Source: Streblospio benedicti (lineage: Eukaryota; Annelida; Polychaeta; Spionida; Spionidae). From it: DNA of 64,000 nucleotides. The stretch is from contig CM032666.1 of the NCBI GenBank assembly GCA_019095985.1, positions 57,529,887-57,593,886 of the forward strand, given 5' to 3'. Positions 61,092-64,000 of this stretch are shown here, piece by piece; the stretch's first letter is position 1, and each line of letters opens with the position of its first letter. Made by a program: the position numbers and the translations under genes. Under the pieces are notes generated by a model that made no database searches, was not told the origin of the DNA, and saw only the letters and a program-made list of their open reading frames with translations.

Positions 61092-62030
61092 GGGGACTGT
61101 GAACTCTTTTTAAGGATTTTTATTAAAATTTGATTTTCTCACTCATTATTGCTTAAATTCTTACAAATTACACTTTATTTTGTAGATAATTATCTAATCT
61201 AATGACGCAACATGTTTTGAATTGTATAGATTGATGAACTTTTTTATGAAGCAATTACTGAAAAAAATTACAACTTTGCCTGGGAAGCATATAACTGATA
61301 GTAAAACAATGAAATTACCAAAATCACTATTCAGTTACAAAATTTGTATATTTATCTTGAAAACCTTGCCTCAAATTTTTTATGTTTTTCCTCTTAATCA
61401 TTTTACATGCATTTTAAGTTTCAAAACCACTTATTTTCCGAATTTTCTTGCAAATCAATACAAAAACGTTCATAATTCATCAACAAAATAAAAAATCAAA
61501 ATCCCTAAAGGTTTTCTTCAGAATGCATATATCTTCAAATATATACACATTTGTGAAAATTTGATTTCACGGTTAAAGAGAAATATAAAAAAGAAAAATT
61601 TATCAACTATGCAAACTTAGTTTTGAGAAAATTGGCTTTAAACATGGTCAATCCACAGATTAACTAATCTGTGGTCAATCAATGTACATTGATAGTAGTT
61701 GCTGTCTATAAAATGTATCATATAAAAAAGACTATTGATGATAAAAGGTTCATTTTAAAAAGATGTTGTTCTTTAACATTTATAGCATACAAAACATTGA
61801 AAATGTAAAAATTGAATTTTTAGCCCATATAACCTTATAAGCCTGCAAAGAATGAGTCGTTGTTTTTTCACTCTGGGTTGGTCTTCACAAAATGGATTGT
61901 TATGGGAAAACTATTGAAGATAAAAGGTTCATTTCAAAAATATGTTGTTCTTCATAGTTTACAGAATAATAAATATTAAAAAGCTGAAAATAGAATATTT
62001 TTCCCTTTAAAGACTTCATAGTACCCTTAA
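61088..62030 (+). mobile_element. TTAA-flanked non-autonomous transposon, copy 2 (complete)
   Basis: 935 bp between TTAA at 61088-61091 and TTAA at 62027-62030. The termini read 'ggggactgtgaactcttt' and, inverted, 'gggtactatgaagtcttt', imperfect inverted repeats of about 18 bp. No open frame of note. A 10-bp perfect palindrome ('ccacagatta' / 'taatctgtgg', about 61653-61674) is absent from copy 1 and looks like a later small insertion. Confidence 0.85.
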
Positions 62031-62606
62031 TCAGTACACATATGTCATATCAGTATTCAGTTATTCTATTATTGTTATTGTTGTTATTGTTATTGTTATT
62101 ACTCATACTTAGTTATGTTTACAACAAATTCTGTAAGTCCCAATAAATTTATTTTATCTTATTTTACCTTATCTTATATCTAAAATCAATTTGAAATGAA
62201 AATGAATCAAGAAAAATTGAAGTGGAAATGGAATTGACATGGAATTGAAGTGGGATTGATGAGATTAAGCTCAATTCAAATTCAAATTCCATTTTTCATA
62301 TGTTCGATTCCAATTCCGGAATTTGAATTTGAATTGAATTGAATTCCACAATTCCATTGGAATTGACTCCATCCCTGATTGGAGGAGGGGTCACACTTTT
62401 GGTTTTGAGGGGAAAAGAAAGAAAGTACAAGAATAATCGCATGAAACTTGCAAAACAAAAAAAGGGTTGTGTTGACAAATGTCAATTGACAATTTTTTCA
62501 GTGCTATACACTCCAAGTATCTAGTGCTTATTTCTACTTTGTTTAATATACCATGATTACTGATGATCATAATCAGATATAAAGTCACATATGATAATGC
62601 TACAAC
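62031..62606. other. Low-complexity stretch
   Basis: Simple runs (TTGTTATTG at about 62066-62100; TTATCTTA at about 62150-62180; AATTGAA/GAATTC words at about 62200-62360). No gene. Confidence 0.7.
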
Positions 62607-62889
62607 AGGGCCGTAACTACATATGAGCCATGGGAGGCAATTGCCTCAATGTTTCTTCAATCAAACCATTGATGAAACTGAGCTTTGACATATGGATTTT
62701 AAGGTTACTTTTCTGTTTGTAATAGCCCCAGACACTATAAAAAACAGTCTACATTCCATACGTTTCTTGGGGAGGCACCCAAACCCGCCAGGGTGGGGAG
62801 AATGCCCCAAAACCCGCCTATAAAAGATAGGCACCTCCTAGTTCACAAAATTTTGCCTCCTGTCTATTGCTATCCTGGCTACGGCTCTA
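62607..62889. mobile_element. Possible short inverted-terminal element
   Basis: Begins 'agggccgtaactacat' and ends 'ggctacggctct', an imperfect inverse. The interior has 'ggcaattgcctc' and later 'ttttgcctcc'. It resembles common eukaryotic MITEs with 'ggccgtagc' ends, but only one copy is visible here. Confidence 0.45.
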
Positions 62890-64000
62890 AACAAGTACTG
62901 CTTTGATGTACACAATTCTATACAATAATTTATTTTGAAATTACAGCGTTTGAGATATTTATATAATCAAACACAAATCTAAATGTCTGATAATGGAATA
63001 TATGGTAGACTACATGTAGGAATAATATTCGAAGTATAATAAAAAAAAAGAGTATGATAGTGATGAAACAATGAGAAGTGGTAGACATGGTAACCACCAC
63101 ATTTACATGGTAGAATCACAGTCGTTGAATCTAAATCAGAGTTACATCCATTCCGAAATTCATACTTATGTATACAAGGACCATTTATTTGTGGTATTTC
63201 AGATCATAATCGATCATTTAGAATAAGTTGGATATGAGTACCAAATAAAGTTTGATGATTATTTTACTTGACTTGTGAATCCAGGGTTTTCACGGATTTT
63301 GCACTAAAAATTCAATGACGTTGCCAGACATACTTTAAATTTTCCAAAGTTTTTTCTAGATACCTCGCTTTATCTAAATAGGGTCTATGTAAAGATCATA
63401 GTTGACAATAATATGTGAATAATCAAGTTCTATTCTTCTGTTTGCAAACATCTACAGATAAAGAATTCTTACTATATTATGTTGTGTGTGGGTCTCGCAC
63501 AAAAGGTGCAAAATTAGACTTTCAAAGATATCAAGGCGTGAATATAACAGAATGTTATCTTACTATTCAAAACAATTATTAAATTACCAGTTAAACCAAA
63601 ATTCATTGACATTATACTAAATTTCATTTTTTCAATGACTACCTACAAAATTCAATAACTTTTCCAGGATGTTTAGAAAATATGAATTTCAATGACTTTC
63701 ACTTGAACGGCGGTCGGACTTTTGTTTAGTAATATATTGATGTTGGTCGGACTTTCATTCTCGGATCTTTCAAACATCTATTCACCCCCCCCCCCACAGC
63801 AAATTGTAAATGACTTAGATCTTACTAGCACTAGCAATTTTCTTTTTATGGTTTGACACACAATTTGGAAAACAATCGTGTCCATGGTAGTAATAGTATT
63901 TGGTACTTGTTTGAATGCTATATAATGTTTAAAATCATATGTGGTGGGTGTGATCTACGGGAACTGTATGAACAGGTCTACTTCATATAGTTTGAATGAT
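62890..64000. other. AT-rich, no gene seen
   Basis: No exon, domain or named repeat could be supported to the end of the window. A C-run lies near 63786-63796. Confidence 0.5.

Noticed and set aside
1-64000. CRISPR arrays, bacterial operons, phage or virus-derived elements
   Set aside because: The sequence is clearly eukaryotic with introns. No regularly spaced repeats of CRISPR type and no capsid, envelope, integrase or LTR structure were seen.

Overview
This is eukaryotic (metazoan) DNA, about 36-40% GC. It has small GT-AG exons separated by AT-rich introns, a dense load of LINE, SINE and short inverted-repeat transposon copies, and three 100-N assembly gaps (15946-16045, 35142-35241, 57275-57374). 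A TRIM ubiquitin ligase read from one uninterrupted frame, repeat-rich introns and fast-evolving receptor-like genes fit a marine invertebrate bilaterian. A brachiopod or mollusc is my best guess; a lancelet or hemichordate is not excluded.

Layout. 1-2084 is upstream sequence with one LINE tail. 2085-3935 (+) is a RING/B-box/coiled-coil (TRIM-type) gene with a C-terminal beta-propeller-like part and a poly(A) signal at 4058. 4064-34125 is about 30 kb with no gene I can support. It holds LINE 3' ends, about a dozen copies or part-copies of a palindromic short transposon family, other MITE-like elements, tandem repeats, tRNA-derived SINE pieces and some compact non-repeat islands that could be regulatory.

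34126-41819 (+) and 50792-57274 (+) are two spliced genes that I assembled exon by exon from splice sites and phases. Both encode single-pass type I membrane proteins: a signal-peptide exon ending in phase 1, an ectodomain with eight cysteines in matching order, a transmembrane exon bounded by phases 0 and 2, and a cytoplasmic tail sharing a juxtamembrane S-V-x-S-G-x-Y-x-x-I-x-E-S-[RK]-M motif. They are tandem paralogs of a receptor family I do not recognise. The first tail carries a textbook ITAM and four NxxY repeats. The second carries a longer Ser-rich tail with YxxM and YxN motifs and runs into the third gap. Between them (about 42-50 kb) lie a split inverted-repeat transposon and LINE insertions, including a 5'-truncated LINE with a nearly continuous reverse transcriptase.

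On the opposite strand, exons at 58896-59025 and 57452-57613 join in phase. They encode a short helical segment, a Thr/Pro repeat linker and an EGF-like domain, and the gene points into the same gap where the second receptor ends. 59098-60078 is an RTE-like LINE fragment. 60730-62030 holds a 181-bp tandem duplication and a 935-bp TTAA-flanked element whose inverted sibling sits in intron 1 of the first receptor. The rest, to 64000, is AT-rich with no gene I can support.

The most interesting content is the receptor pair, read as a candidate tyrosine-phosphorylation-coupled (possibly immune-type) recognition system. Function is inference; the gene structures are read from the sequence.
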